This document shows, piece by piece, positions 20,502-29,072 of a stretch of 64,000 nucleotides of DNA (position 1 is its first letter; every line of letters begins with the position of its first letter). Under the pieces are notes generated by a model, which was not told the origin of the DNA, did not search any database, and was given only the letters and a program-made list of their open reading frames with translations. This DNA is from Mesorhizobium shangrilense (GTDB taxonomy: Bacteria; Pseudomonadota; Alphaproteobacteria; Rhizobiales; Rhizobiaceae), in NCBI RefSeq assembly GCF_028826155.1, contig NZ_JAQGPN010000001.1, forward strand, positions 2,051,501-2,115,500, given 5' to 3'. Position numbers and translations under genes: made by a program.

Positions 20502-22400
20502 TCAGGCAGGCGGAAGATCTGCACCCGACGGCTGCGGCGAGGCGGGGCAGGCGCTCCAGAGCCAGACGGAAAGGGAGCCGGAGCGGCCGCGGATGTCGGT
20601 CTCGACCGGACCTTGCAGGCGACCCGCCGCGAACCGGGGCGCGTCGCATCCCGTCGCCTGGAACATCTCGTCGCTCATCGCCATGTCCGCCCCATGCGCG
20701 GCGGCGATCTCCATCAGGCGGCTGGCGACGTTGACGGTGTCGCCGGTCGCGGTGACGTGCTGGTGCGTGGCGCCGCCGAGCCGCGAGGCAACGATCGTTC
20801 CGTAGTGGGCTCCGATCTTGAACCCCAGCCGCGACGACACGGATGCCGGCCACGCGGCCAGCCAGTCCCGGGTTCGGTCCGCGAGCTTCATGCCGCACTC
20901 CGCCGCGCTGCAGGCGTCCTTCTCGGCGGGCTCCGGCAACCCGAACAGGATCATGGCTCCGTCGCCCATGAAGCTGCAGACGATGCCGCCGCAACGCGTG
21001 ACCTCCTCGTCGACCAGCCGGTGAAAGCTGCTCAACATCTCGCGCGTAGGGCCCGGTCCCAGGGCTTCGCTGATGCCGGTGAAGCCCGACAGGTCGATGA
21101 AGACGACGGCGGCGTTCTCCTCGACGGGTTCGGCGAGGAAGTCGCGATGCCCGGCCAGCCAGGCGCCCAGGCCCGGGGCCTGCACACGCTGGAGCAACTC
21201 GCTCTCGGTGGCGAAACGGCGGGCGCGATTGCGGTCGAGCCACATTTGCGCTGCTCCGAACAGGATCGCCGGCGGGGCCGCGGCCGCTACGGGCAACGTC
21301 GCGCTGAGCCAGATGCCGTTCGCGAAAGCAACGACGTTGAGAACGAGCCATCCCGCCACCACGGCGACCACGGCAGCGAGGCCGAGCGCGCTGCGCCGCC
21401 ATGCGATCAGCGCCACGATGACCATCGGCAGGACGACGGCGATGCCGGCATCGGCAAGACGGGTGCGGCGGTCGCGCACCAGCCCGCCGTCGGTCATCAG
21501 GTTCGAGATCGAGGTGGCGACGACCTCGACGCCGGGCAGCACCGCGTCGAAGGGCGTGGGAAACACGTCGCCGCCGCCCGTCACCGTGGAGCCGATGACG
21601 ACGACGTGGTTGCGCAGGGGATCGGCTTCCATGCGGCCGGACAGGAGTGTCGCCGCACTGACGGTCCGGATCGTGCCGCTCGGCCCGTAGAAATCGATCG
21701 GAAGAAGATGGCCGCGGTCGGTGGCGATGGTCCGGCCGGCGAGCGTGAGGCGATTGGGCTCGATCTGCGGGTCGGCGCCGCTCGCCATGGCGGCGACGCG
21801 CAGGGGGAGGGAGGCTTCCAGCCGGTCGCCGGCCCGAAAGAACAGGGGCAGGAACCTGGGCGTTCCGGTCGGGTCCGTCGCCACATTGACGACGCCGACG
21901 GCGGCGGAAGCGGAGAAGATGTCGAGCGGCAGCAGGAACCGCTCTGCTTCCGGAAGTTCTGAAGTGAGATCGTCCACGTCGGCGGACACCGCCTCGGTTC
22001 CGCCGGCAAAGACGGCTGCCGCCGCGATGACGGCGGGGCTCCCGGCCAGCGCCCTCGCAAGCTCGGCGTCCTTCCCATCCGCGCCTGAATCGAGCAGCAA
22101 GAGATCCACGGCGATCGCCTTTGGCGCCTGCCGATCGATCTCCGCCACCAGCCGGGCAAGCACGCCCCGCGGAAGCGGATACTGCCCCGCCTTGCCGGCG
22201 GTGTCGTCATCTATGGCGACGATGGTGACGAATTGCGGGGGCGGCTTAGGACCGCGGATCACCGTGCGCACGTCGGCCATGGCCGCCTCGACGCGGTCGA
22301 GAAAGCCAAGCTCGCCGCGCAGATACAGCACGCCCAGAGCGACGCCCCACACGCCCGCCAGCAAAAGGGCGGCAAGCGTCTGGAGCGCCCGGCTGGCCAT
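20502..22400 (-). CDS. CHASE2 domain-containing adenylate/guanylate cyclase
   Basis: A 632-residue membrane enzyme that turns an extracytoplasmic signal into a cyclic nucleotide. Order: N-terminal membrane helix (about 5-25), periplasmic CHASE2 sensor (about 30-325), three closely spaced membrane helices (about 330-395), then a class III cyclase domain. In the cyclase the metal-binding Asp residues are in VVFIDLSGFTG and FMGDGAMILFG, and the transition-state Asn/Arg are in GDTVNVASRL. All key residues appear present, so it should be active; ATP versus GTP use cannot be settled by eye. It starts six bases after the FecR gene, forming the common FecR-CHASE2 cyclase pair. Confidence 0.92.
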   Translation of the reverse strand: MASRALQTLAALLLAGVWGVALGVLYLRGELGFLDRVEAAMADVRTVIRGPKPPPQFVTIVAIDDDTAGKAGQYPLPRGVLARLVAEIDRQAPKAIAVDLLLLDSGADGKDAELARALAGSPAVIAAAAVFAGGTEAVSADVDDLTSELPEAERFLLPLDIFSASAAVGVVNVATDPTGTPRFLPLFFRAGDRLEASLPLRVAAMASGADPQIEPNRLTLAGRTIATDRGHLLPIDFYGPSGTIRTVSAATLLSGRMEADPLRNHVVVIGSTVTGGGDVFPTPFDAVLPGVEVVATSISNLMTDGGLVRDRRTRLADAGIAVVLPMVIVALIAWRRSALGLAAVVAVVAGWLVLNVVAFANGIWLSATLPVAAAAPPAILFGAAQMWLDRNRARRFATESELLQRVQAPGLGAWLAGHRDFLAEPVEENAAVVFIDLSGFTGISEALGPGPTREMLSSFHRLVDEEVTRCGGIVCSFMGDGAMILFGLPEPAEKDACSAAECGMKLADRTRDWLAAWPASVSSRLGFKIGAHYGTIVASRLGGATHQHVTATGDTVNVASRLMEIAAAHGADMAMSDEMFQATGCDAPRFAAGRLQGPVETDIRGRSGSLSVWLWSACPASPQPSGADLPPA

Positions 22401-22406
22401 CGCCGA

Positions 22407-22940
22407 TCACTGGCCGAACCGGGCCAGCAATGCGGAGACGCGCGGCTGCGGCCAGCGCTTCACGACGAGGGGGGCGGCGTCCATCTCGACATCGACGCCC
22501 TGGCCCGGGCCAAGCGAGACGCCGGCTCCCGTGCCCGGCCGGCCGACATCCACCCGGCCGTTGACGACGAAGACAGAGGTCCTGCGGGCCTGCGCATCGA
22601 CCGCCCACTTCGTGCCGCGCACCGCGGCAATGGCCTGGGGCGTGACGACGACGAAGCCGGAACCGGAGAGCGTGCGCGACACGTCGAGCAGCAACGCCTT
22701 GCGCCTCAGGCGGACGCCGTCAGCGATGCTGTCCCGATCGCGGTCGAGCAGCGAGTATCGGGCGCCGTTCTCGACGATGATCGTCACGCCTCTCTGGCAG
22801 CGCAGCACCTGTTGCGTTCCGCCCGAGGCCCGCTGCATCGTGCAGCCGTATCCGGCGGTCTGCGATGTTGCAGAATTCGGCCAGAACAGGATGACAGAAG
22901 CGATTGCGGCAGAAATCAGCGATCTGGAGATTTCATGCAT
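22407..22940 (-). CDS. FecR domain-containing exported protein
   Basis: 177 residues with a signal peptide (about 1-27, ending NSATSQT) and a FecR-like beta domain: GFVVVTPQAIAAVRGTKWAVD and TSVFVVNGRVDVGRP are its core strands. FecR-type domains near CHASE2 cyclases are thought to act in the same envelope-sensing path. The ATG at 22940 is preceded by GGGAGAG at good distance; an upstream ATG at 22991 would add a Lys-rich leader ahead of the signal peptide and is less likely. The stop lies six bases from the cyclase start, so the two are one operon. Confidence 0.8.
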   Translation of the reverse strand: MHEISRSLISAAIASVILFWPNSATSQTAGYGCTMQRASGGTQQVLRCQRGVTIIVENGARYSLLDRDRDSIADGVRLRRKALLLDVSRTLSGSGFVVVTPQAIAAVRGTKWAVDAQARRTSVFVVNGRVDVGRPGTGAGVSLGPGQGVDVEMDAAPLVVKRWPQPRVSALLARFGQ

Positions 22941-23066
22941 GGAACTCTCCCTCATCTGCGCGAGATGCTTCTTTTTCTTAACAGCAGACAAGATGTTCGT
23001 GAACCGTGCAGGCTCACGCGGAGAAGCATCTCTTCGGGACGAGCAATCGCCGCCGAGAGGCGAAAG

Positions 23067-23666
23067 TCACGCGACGCCGGCTTCGGCCTGGCGGATGAGC
23101 AGTTCGGAGGTGACCTCGAGCCCGTGGTCGTCGCGCGCGGCGGGGAGCCCGGCGGGGTGCGCGGCAAGCGTCAAGTCGCGGGCGCGGATCAGCTGGGCGA
23201 TCTCGGTTTCGTATGCGGCGAAAACCGCAGTCAGCCAGCGGTTGACGAGGTAGGACGGGCGCGGCATCTCGACGTCGAAGCGGGGCAGCAGCGCGATCGT
23301 CGCCTCGGCGTCCAGCCAGTCGTCGCCGACCACCCACTGGTTGACCGTAAAGAGCCGCGTGATCCCGCCATAGGCGTCGACGCCGATGGCCGCGAGGTGG
23401 TGGATGGGACCGTCCGGGCCTTCGGGCCGCAGGAAGCAGTGGAAGTGGCCATGCTCCGGCGCGTCCTCCTCGGCCGGATGGCAATGATAGAACCATTGCG
23501 CCCCGCTCGCCGGATCGAAGATGTCGCCGGCCGGGTAGTGGTCCCACGCCTTGATCTCGGCAGTGTCGCGGAACGTCTCCGACAGGACGTTCAGCCCGGC
23601 CTTGCGCAACACGTTCTCGCAGAATGCGATCTCGGCCAGCGCTCGGCTCCTGGCGTCCTCGGCCAT
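23067..23666 (-). CDS. DUF6969-like protein
   Basis: A 199-residue cytoplasmic protein. The body carries KAWDHYPAGDIFDPASGAQWFYHCHPAEE and HGHFHCFLR, a His-rich pattern that I associate with the DUF6969 family; function is unknown. The histidines (HCH, EHGHFHC) suggest a metal or haem site, as inference. The start at 23666 lies five bases after the stop of the Cys-repeat protein, so it is the last gene of the YeeE operon. A longer frame to 23912 crosses that gene in another frame and is an artefact. Confidence 0.65.
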   Translation of the reverse strand: MAEDARSRALAEIAFCENVLRKAGLNVLSETFRDTAEIKAWDHYPAGDIFDPASGAQWFYHCHPAEEDAPEHGHFHCFLRPEGPDGPIHHLAAIGVDAYGGITRLFTVNQWVVGDDWLDAEATIALLPRFDVEMPRPSYLVNRWLTAVFAAYETEIAQLIRARDLTLAAHPAGLPAARDDHGLEVTSELLIRQAEAGVA

Positions 23667-23670
23667 CGGG

Positions 23671-24051
23671 CTACCCCTGTCCCTCGGGCCGCTGCTTCGG
23701 CGGCGGCGGCGGCGCGAGCTTCGGCTTTGCCGGCGGCGGAGGCGGCGCGAGCTTTGCCGGGGCAGCGGCCGCGCAGGGCGCGCCGGCGGCGCATGGGGCT
23801 GCAGCGGGCGGTGGCGGCGGGGCAAGTTTCGCCGGAGTGGCAGCGCACGGAGCGCCGGCTGCGCAGGGCGCCGCCGCGGGGGCGGCGGCCGCGCAGGGCG
23901 CTGCAGCGGCACAGGGCGCGCTGCCCCCTGAAGCGGGGGCGGCAGCCTGCGACGCCGGGCGCGGGACCGGATGGTGGTAGTGGTCGACGGCGACCGCGGC
24001 CGTTGCTGCGGCGAGTGCTGCGCCGAACAGGAAGGTGTTGCGCGCGCTCAT
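23671..24051 (-). CDS. Pro/Ala/Cys-repeat membrane-anchored protein
   Basis: 126 residues. One N-terminal hydrophobic helix (about 6-22) is followed by DHYHHPVP and a low-complexity tail made of APCAA-type units with six Cys, each preceded by Pro, separated by KLAPPPPP linkers. I recognise no family. Its ATG overlaps the TGA of the YeeE/TsuA-type transporter (ATGA), and the DUF6969-like gene follows five bases later, so it is produced together with a sulfur-compound transporter. Regularly spaced thiols on a flexible Pro-rich arm could carry sulfane sulfur or metal; this is inference. The coding reality is supported by the coupled start, the helix and the tight gene spacing. Confidence 0.65.
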   Translation of the reverse strand: MSARNTFLFGAALAAATAAVAVDHYHHPVPRPASQAAAPASGGSAPCAAAAPCAAAAPAAAPCAAGAPCAATPAKLAPPPPPAAAPCAAGAPCAAAAPAKLAPPPPPAKPKLAPPPPPKQRPEGQG

Positions 24052-25262
24052 TTCTTTGCGAATCCGTCGAGGCCGAAGAAGGGACGCAGCCAGATGCCGG
24101 CCAGCGAGCCGACGAAGGCGGCGGCAAACCACAGCCAGCCATGCAGGCTGCCCGAGGCGATGCCCGAGAACAGCGCGCCGATGTTGCAGCCGAAGGAGAG
24201 GCGCGCGCCGTAACCCATCAGGATGCCGCCGACGGCGGCCGCGAGCAGCGAGCCGAGCGGCAGCGCTGCCTTGGGCGCGAATTTCCCGGCGAGGCTGGCG
24301 GCCAGGCCGGCGCCGAGGATGATGCCGAAATTCATGACCGAGGTGACGTCGGCGAGCACGCTGGAGTTCAGCGCCTTCTGCGGGCCGGGCCAGTTCCAGA
24401 AGGCCCAGGTCTCGACCGGGATGCCGGCGACCTGCGCAGCCTTTGCGCCCCACAGGCCGAAGCCGAAGGTGACGGACCAGGGATGGCCGGCAAGGAGCAG
24501 CGTGGCGATGTTGAGGATCGCCATGAGCAGGCCTGCGCCGACCAGCGGCCAGGGGCCGTAGAGGAGCCAGCTCCAGCCCGGGCGCTTCGGCGCGGGCTCG
24601 GTCTCGAGGTCGCCGTGGACACGCCGTTCGATCAGTGCGGTGACCAGGGCGACGAGGCCGAGGGCGGCGATCGTCGCCAGGAGGGCAGCGGGCACGCCAA
24701 GCTCGCGGCCGAGGTCGATGGAGGGCAAGGAGGGCAGCGCGAGCCACCAGGGCAGGTGGGCGGTGCCGATGACGGCGCCGACGATGAAGAAGAGCAGCGT
24801 CACCAGCATGCGCGAGGAACCGCCGCCAACCGTAAAGAGTGTGCCCGATCCGCAGCCGCCTCCGAGCTGCATGCCGAGGCCGAAGATTGCCGCGCCGACG
24901 AGCACCGAGACGCCGACCGGGGCGAGCGCGCCCACCAGCGCCTGGCCGCCGAGGCTGCCGGCCGCCAGCAACGGGATCATGGCGATTGCGGCGACGCCGA
25001 TCATCAGCATCTGGGCGCGGATGCCGCGGCCGCGCTTCTCGACGGCCATGCGACGCCAGCCGCCGGTGAAGCCGAAGGAGCCGTGATGGAGGGCTGCGCC
25101 GAGCAACCCGCCGACGAGGAAGAGGGCGGCCTGGCGGAGATCGACCAGGCCGGCGATGACGAGGAAGCCGACGACGAGCGCGCCGCCGGCGACGAGGGCC
25201 GGCGCGCGGTCCGTCGCGACGGGCGGCAGGTAGTTCGGTCTTGGAAGGGTCAGGTCAGTCAT
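24048..25262 (-). CDS. YeeE/YedE (TsuA-type) thiosulfate/sulfur transporter
   Basis: A 404-residue polytopic inner-membrane protein. The two conserved Cys-containing motifs of the family are visible: GMQLGGGCGSGTLFTVGG and RLSFGCNIGALFSGIASGS, the thiol relay proposed to pass thiosulfate in TsuA. It imports thiosulfate or related sulfur species into the cytoplasm. The start MTDLTLPRPNY at 25262 is preferred; an in-frame TTG at 25283 adds seven residues. A periplasmic rhodanese lies upstream, and the Cys-repeat protein and DUF6969-like protein follow in the same operon. Confidence 0.88.
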   Translation of the reverse strand: MTDLTLPRPNYLPPVATDRAPALVAGGALVVGFLVIAGLVDLRQAALFLVGGLLGAALHHGSFGFTGGWRRMAVEKRGRGIRAQMLMIGVAAIAMIPLLAAGSLGGQALVGALAPVGVSVLVGAAIFGLGMQLGGGCGSGTLFTVGGGSSRMLVTLLFFIVGAVIGTAHLPWWLALPSLPSIDLGRELGVPAALLATIAALGLVALVTALIERRVHGDLETEPAPKRPGWSWLLYGPWPLVGAGLLMAILNIATLLLAGHPWSVTFGFGLWGAKAAQVAGIPVETWAFWNWPGPQKALNSSVLADVTSVMNFGIILGAGLAASLAGKFAPKAALPLGSLLAAAVGGILMGYGARLSFGCNIGALFSGIASGSLHGWLWFAAAFVGSLAGIWLRPFFGLDGFAKK

Positions 25263-25320
25263 TGCCGGATTTCGAGGCCGCAAGGCGCGCCTTTTGGAGT
25301 TTCAGTTGGATGTCCGAAAA

Positions 25321-25354
25321 CGAGGATGCCCGGAAGGGTTTCCGGACATCCTCG
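25321..25354 (-). terminator. hairpin between rhodanese and yeeE-like gene
   Basis: A 14-pair stem (one mismatch, loop of four), read on the minus strand and followed by TTTT, lies 34 bases after the rhodanese stop and about 60 bases before the transporter start. GGATGTCCG at 25308-25316 can instead pair with 25343-25351, so a second, exclusive fold exists. Confidence 0.6.
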
Positions 25355-25387
25355 GCTCGGGAGATGCGGGGCCCGTGCCCCGGAGGA

Positions 25388-26308
25388 TCAGGTGCCCGAA
25401 CGGTTCTCGATCGGGCGCGCCGGGTCGGCCGCCCACTCGGCCATCGAGCCGTCGTACATGCTCGTCTTCTTGTTGCCGAGGACCTCGCTCAAGCCGAACC
25501 AGGCGACGGAAGCCCAATGGCCGGTGTTGCAGAAGGCGATGTTCTCCTGATCGGCGGCAAGGCCGACCGCCTCCGACAGGGCTTTCACCGTCTCGGGTCG
25601 GGCGAAGGATGCGTACTCGCCGCTGTAGAGGTCGCTGTGCTTGATGTTCACGGCGCCGGGGATGGTGCCTTCGACGCGCACGACGGGGCTCTTCGACTTG
25701 CCCTCGAATTGCTCCGCAGGGCGGCCGTCGACGAGCTTGACGCCTGATTTCAGCGCCGCCTCGACCTCGGCCGTCGTCGCAAGCAGGTCTTCCTGAAGCT
25801 CATAGGCGAAGGTCGCCGGCTCCGGCTTGGCCGGCTCCGCCACGCGCTCGCCGCCCGCGGCGTCGTACTGGCGCCAGCCGCCATCGAGGATCGAGACCTC
25901 GTCGTGGCCGAGATACTTGAACGTCCAGTAGACGCGGGTGGCGCCGCCGAACTCGGAGGAGTCTGTGCCCCAAGGCACGATGACGACGTGGTCGTCATTG
26001 TCGATGCCGAGGTCGGCGATCAGCTTGGTGATCTGCTCCAGCGGCGGCAGCATGCCGGGAATGCCCTTCACCTCCGTGCGCCAGCCGGCCGTCGCATAGG
26101 GCGCGACCACAGATCCGGTGATGTAGGGCTTGTCGCCGAGATCGGTCTCCGCAATCTTGTCGCGGATGTCGAGGACGACGACGTTCTCCTTGCCGAGGTT
26201 GGACTTCACCCACTCCGCGTCGACGAGTGGCGTGATGTCGGCCGACTGGGCGAAAGCCGGCGCGGCAATGCTCGCCGCCAGCGCGAATGCAATGTGCGCG
26301 ATGCGCAT
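25388..26308 (-). CDS. periplasmic sulfurtransferase with two rhodanese domains
   Basis: 306 residues: signal peptide (about 1-20, ending PAFAQS), an inactive N-terminal rhodanese domain (VVLDIRDK...ITGSVVAPYA) and an active C-terminal one with the catalytic loop FCNTGHWAS, nucleophile Cys260. Such enzymes move sulfane sulfur from thiosulfate or 3-mercaptopyruvate to a thiol acceptor. Export to the periplasm fits with the neighbouring YeeE/TsuA-type importer: sulfur could be loaded outside and taken up. The start MRIAHIAF at 26308 follows GGGAG; the longer frame to 26371 puts charged residues ahead of the signal. Confidence 0.9.
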   Translation of the reverse strand: MRIAHIAFALAASIAAPAFAQSADITPLVDAEWVKSNLGKENVVVLDIRDKIAETDLGDKPYITGSVVAPYATAGWRTEVKGIPGMLPPLEQITKLIADLGIDNDDHVVIVPWGTDSSEFGGATRVYWTFKYLGHDEVSILDGGWRQYDAAGGERVAEPAKPEPATFAYELQEDLLATTAEVEAALKSGVKLVDGRPAEQFEGKSKSPVVRVEGTIPGAVNIKHSDLYSGEYASFARPETVKALSEAVGLAADQENIAFCNTGHWASVAWFGLSEVLGNKKTSMYDGSMAEWAADPARPIENRSGT

Positions 26309-26482
26309 GTTGGACTGCTCCCTGCTCGAATATTCTGCCGTGTTTCTAGCCTTCCGGGCGGGAACAGTCACAGCATGCCGGCCCGGGCGGGGAGAGCTGA
26401 ATAGAAAAGTGTTCCGATATCCGGTCGTATCGCAGAAAAGGATTTCAATCGGGTCTGAACTCGGGCGGGGACGATCGCGACC

Positions 26483-27058
26483 TCAACGCGGCGCGACGCT
26501 CCCGCCTGTCCAAACGATTTTTGGCCGAGCGCGCGCGCGACCATCGCCGACGGCAGCGGGATAGCCGAGCGTCAACACTGCGAATGGGTCGTAGCCATCG
26601 GGCATGCCGAGCAGCTCTCTCGCCGTCTCACTGCGGACCCACAGCATCGGCGCGCCGACCCAGCATGCGCCAAGCCTCCGCGCATGCGCGGAGAGCATGA
26701 GATTCTGCCCGGCGCGCGTGCAATCCTGCAGGGCCTGGCCGTGGCTGTCGATCCACCCGCAGACCACTACGACAACGGGGGCATTGAAGAAGACCGAGAA
26801 ACCGGGCCGGTCCACCCAATCGTAGCCGGGGCCGGGCGGACGGTGATCCTTGGCGTACTGGAGGGCGCTTGCGCCGTAGCCGGCGATCCGTTCGGCCCCT
26901 TCGACGACAACGAAGGCAAAAGGCTCTTCGCCACTGGCAGGGGTGGTGGGCGCCTGCGCCGCGTCCCACAGGATGTCTTCCACGAGGCTGCGCTCGACAG
27001 TTCGAGGCAGGTAGTCACGGATCGAGCGCCGCGTGTGTATCGCCGTGATGGCGTCCAT
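26483..27058 (-). CDS. nitroreductase family protein
   Basis: A 191-residue FMN-dependent oxidoreductase of the nitroreductase fold. It starts MDAITAIHTRRSIRDYL, the standard FMN phosphate-binding RRSIR motif; AQAPTTPASGEEPFAFVVV and GACWVGAPML are further family segments. It would reduce nitro or quinone compounds with NAD(P)H in the cytoplasm; the true substrate is unknown. The length is normal. The longer frame to 27235 overlaps the divergent gene's promoter and is rejected. The gene is separated by 174 bases from the rhodanese gene. Confidence 0.88.
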   Translation of the reverse strand: MDAITAIHTRRSIRDYLPRTVERSLVEDILWDAAQAPTTPASGEEPFAFVVVEGAERIAGYGASALQYAKDHRPPGPGYDWVDRPGFSVFFNAPVVVVVCGWIDSHGQALQDCTRAGQNLMLSAHARRLGACWVGAPMLWVRSETARELLGMPDGYDPFAVLTLGYPAAVGDGRARARPKIVWTGGSVAPR

Positions 27059-27219
27059 GATCCTGATCCCGAACCGCCGGCGCGATGATAGCACGGGAAA
27101 TGCGGAGGGATGAGGAACTGCCGGACCCGCGCGACGCCTTTCTGGTGCTCGTCCCGGCGCGTCCAATTGTCGGGCATCGCGCAGTGTGACAAAACAGGCG
27201 CGAAAAGGAGGCGGCGCCA

Positions 27220-27834
27220 ATGCGGCGCTTCGCACTTCATACGCTGCTTGCAGCGGTCACCGTTTTCGCAGGCGGACCTGCCGCAGCCTGGCGCATCTAT
27301 CCGCCCGACGACCGGCCGGACGAACTCATCGTCGAACTGGACTGGGCCGTCGCGGAGACCGTGCCCCTGAAGTCGCTGCCGGGGCCGTTTGACCGCGCGC
27401 TGCGCGATGCGGCCGTGGCGCAAAAACTCTCCTATCGATGGCGATACGACAAGGACGCCGAGGGGCGGGCGGCGTTGGTCGTGGACGCGGCGGGCAGGGC
27501 GGCGATCCGGTTCGACTTCGCGGCAAGGGAGCCGTTGGACGGACTGCGCTACGGCGCGGCGGTGGTGCTGATGGGCAGCGACAGCCAGCCGCTCCACACC
27601 TTCTATGCGCGTGCGGACACGATGGCGCCGGAGGCGCACAGCCGCTACCTTCAGCGAAGCGTGACGCTCGACCTCGCCCGTGCGCCTGCCTGGTGGCGGG
27701 ACGTCTCCGCGATCGCCTTTTTTCGTATGAGCTACCACCCCTCGCAGAAGCTTGACGACCGCGAGGTGTGGGACGCCATGCGACGGGCCGTCTGGCATCT
27801 GACCAAGGGGCGCGGCAGCGAGCAGAGAGGGTAG
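27220..27834 (+). CDS. hypothetical exported protein
   Basis: 204 residues, preceded by AAAGGAGG. A signal peptide (about 1-23, ending GGPAAA) is clear. The mature protein is rich in Arg/Asp/Trp, with RIYPPDDRPDELIVELDW and alternating strands such as AALVVDAAGRAAIRFDF, suggesting a beta-sandwich. I recognise no family. It is convergent with the porin gene, the two being separated by a strong terminator. Confidence 0.65.
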   Translation: MRRFALHTLLAAVTVFAGGPAAAWRIYPPDDRPDELIVELDWAVAETVPLKSLPGPFDRALRDAAVAQKLSYRWRYDKDAEGRAALVVDAAGRAAIRFDFAAREPLDGLRYGAAVVLMGSDSQPLHTFYARADTMAPEAHSRYLQRSVTLDLARAPAWWRDVSAIAFFRMSYHPSQKLDDREVWDAMRRAVWHLTKGRGSEQRG

Positions 27835-27852
27835 GCGTTCCGCGAGGCAGGC

Positions 27853-27884
27853 ACAAAAAAAACCCGGCGGTTGCCCGCCGGGTT
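27853..27884 (-). terminator. Rho-independent terminator of porin gene
   Basis: On the minus strand, AACCCGGCGG pairs with CCGCCGGGTT across GCAA and is followed by an eight-T run. It sits 25 bases past the porin stop codon and is a textbook intrinsic terminator. Confidence 0.9.
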
Positions 27885-27908
27885 CTCACTAACGATCAGC
27901 TCAGCCGA

Positions 27909-29072
27909 TCAGAAGCTGCGCTGGAAGCGGACGATACCGCCGAAAGCGTCGTCGCCGGCGCCGTTGTCGTAGTAGTTGACTTCAGGCGTGACCTTGAAGC
28001 CCGGGACCAGCTCGTAAGCGACGTTGGCCGCAGCGGCGAAAGCCTCGGAGTCGTCGTAGGCGAGCTGCACGTTGACAGCAGCCTTGTCGGAGACCTGAGC
28101 GGTCATGCCGCCCCAGATCGCCCACTCGCCGCCCCACGGCTTGTAGAAGTTGGCGCCCGTCGTGGCGACCAGCAGGTTGCCGGCCGCATCGCGACCGACG
28201 ACCTCGTCGGCGCTGTCGTCGCCGTAGCCGGCCATGACGAAGAACGTCAGCGAGTCGGTGGCCTTGACGTCCAGGCGAGCCTTGACGGACCAAGCCTCGT
28301 GGATGCTGTCGTAGCCGCCGACGAGGCCGACGCTGCCCCAGCCCTGCGTGAACTTCGCACCGGCAACCACGTGCGGGACGTAGCTGTCGATCGAGTAGTC
28401 ATGGCCGAAGGAATCGTCCGAGCCGGTTTCGAGGGCGACGAGGGCCGAGAAGCCGTTGCCGCCGTTGAAGGTGTAGCTGATCAGGTTCGTGTCGTAGGGA
28501 GCGAAGCCGATCATGTCGTCGGCGATGACGCCGCCGGCGTAGTCGAGGAAGGTCGCGAAGGCCGACTCGTCCTTGCCGACGCGGAAGCCGCCGAGCTCGA
28601 CCCAGGCGAAGTTCAGCGAGACGGAGGTGCCGTCATAGCCGTTGCTGCCGCCGGGCACCAGGTTACCGTTGCCGTCCGGGAAGATCGCCGGGCCGCTCGT
28701 GCCGCCGTTGCCCCAGGTGAAGCGGGTCTCGGTGAACGTGCGGAGGGTGCCGAGCTCAGTCTCGGTGCCGGTCCAGGTCTGCAGCGACAGACGCGCGTAC
28801 TTGTCCCAGGTCTGGCCTGCGGAACCGTCCTTGTGCTCGACCGTGGAACGCTCCCAGAGGTCGCCGCCGGCGGCCTGGTAACGGACGTAGCCGCCGATGC
28901 GCAGGCAGGTCTCGGTGCCCGGGATGTAGAAGTAGCCGCTGCCGTACACGTCGCAAACGCGAACGTATTCAACGGGCTCCGGCTCGGCGATGACGATTGC
29001 GTCTGCAGCGCGCGCGCCGGACACTGCCACGAGAGCCGCGGCTGAGCCGAGAAGAAGGCTCTTGATGTTCAT
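27909..29072 (-). CDS. RopA/Omp2-type outer-membrane porin
   Basis: A 387-residue trimeric general porin of the Hyphomicrobiales. Signal peptide at 1-22 (ending SGARAADA); the mature N-terminus has the two conserved Cys in VRVCDVYGSGYFYIPGTETCLRIGGYVRY, a hallmark of rhizobial porins. Alternating amphipathic strands fill the rest, and it ends in IVRFQRSF with the terminal Phe needed for BAM assembly. Start MNIKSLLLG at 29072 follows AGGAG. It is a single-gene unit with its own terminator, as expected for an abundant protein. Confidence 0.95.
   Translation of the reverse strand: MNIKSLLLGSAAALVAVSGARAADAIVIAEPEPVEYVRVCDVYGSGYFYIPGTETCLRIGGYVRYQAAGGDLWERSTVEHKDGSAGQTWDKYARLSLQTWTGTETELGTLRTFTETRFTWGNGGTSGPAIFPDGNGNLVPGGSNGYDGTSVSLNFAWVELGGFRVGKDESAFATFLDYAGGVIADDMIGFAPYDTNLISYTFNGGNGFSALVALETGSDDSFGHDYSIDSYVPHVVAGAKFTQGWGSVGLVGGYDSIHEAWSVKARLDVKATDSLTFFVMAGYGDDSADEVVGRDAAGNLLVATTGANFYKPWGGEWAIWGGMTAQVSDKAAVNVQLAYDDSEAFAAAANVAYELVPGFKVTPEVNYYDNGAGDDAFGGIVRFQRSF

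Noticed and set aside
23671..24747. single 358-codon gene covering the Cys-repeat protein
   Set aside because: Its upstream two thirds are antiparallel-free but out-of-frame shadow of the YeeE-type gene on the same strand. The ATG at 24051 overlapping the YeeE stop is the credible start.
22233..25550. 1105-codon open frame on the plus strand
   Set aside because: Runs antisense across the FecR, DUF6969-like, Cys-repeat and YeeE-type genes, each of which has family support or coupled spacing.
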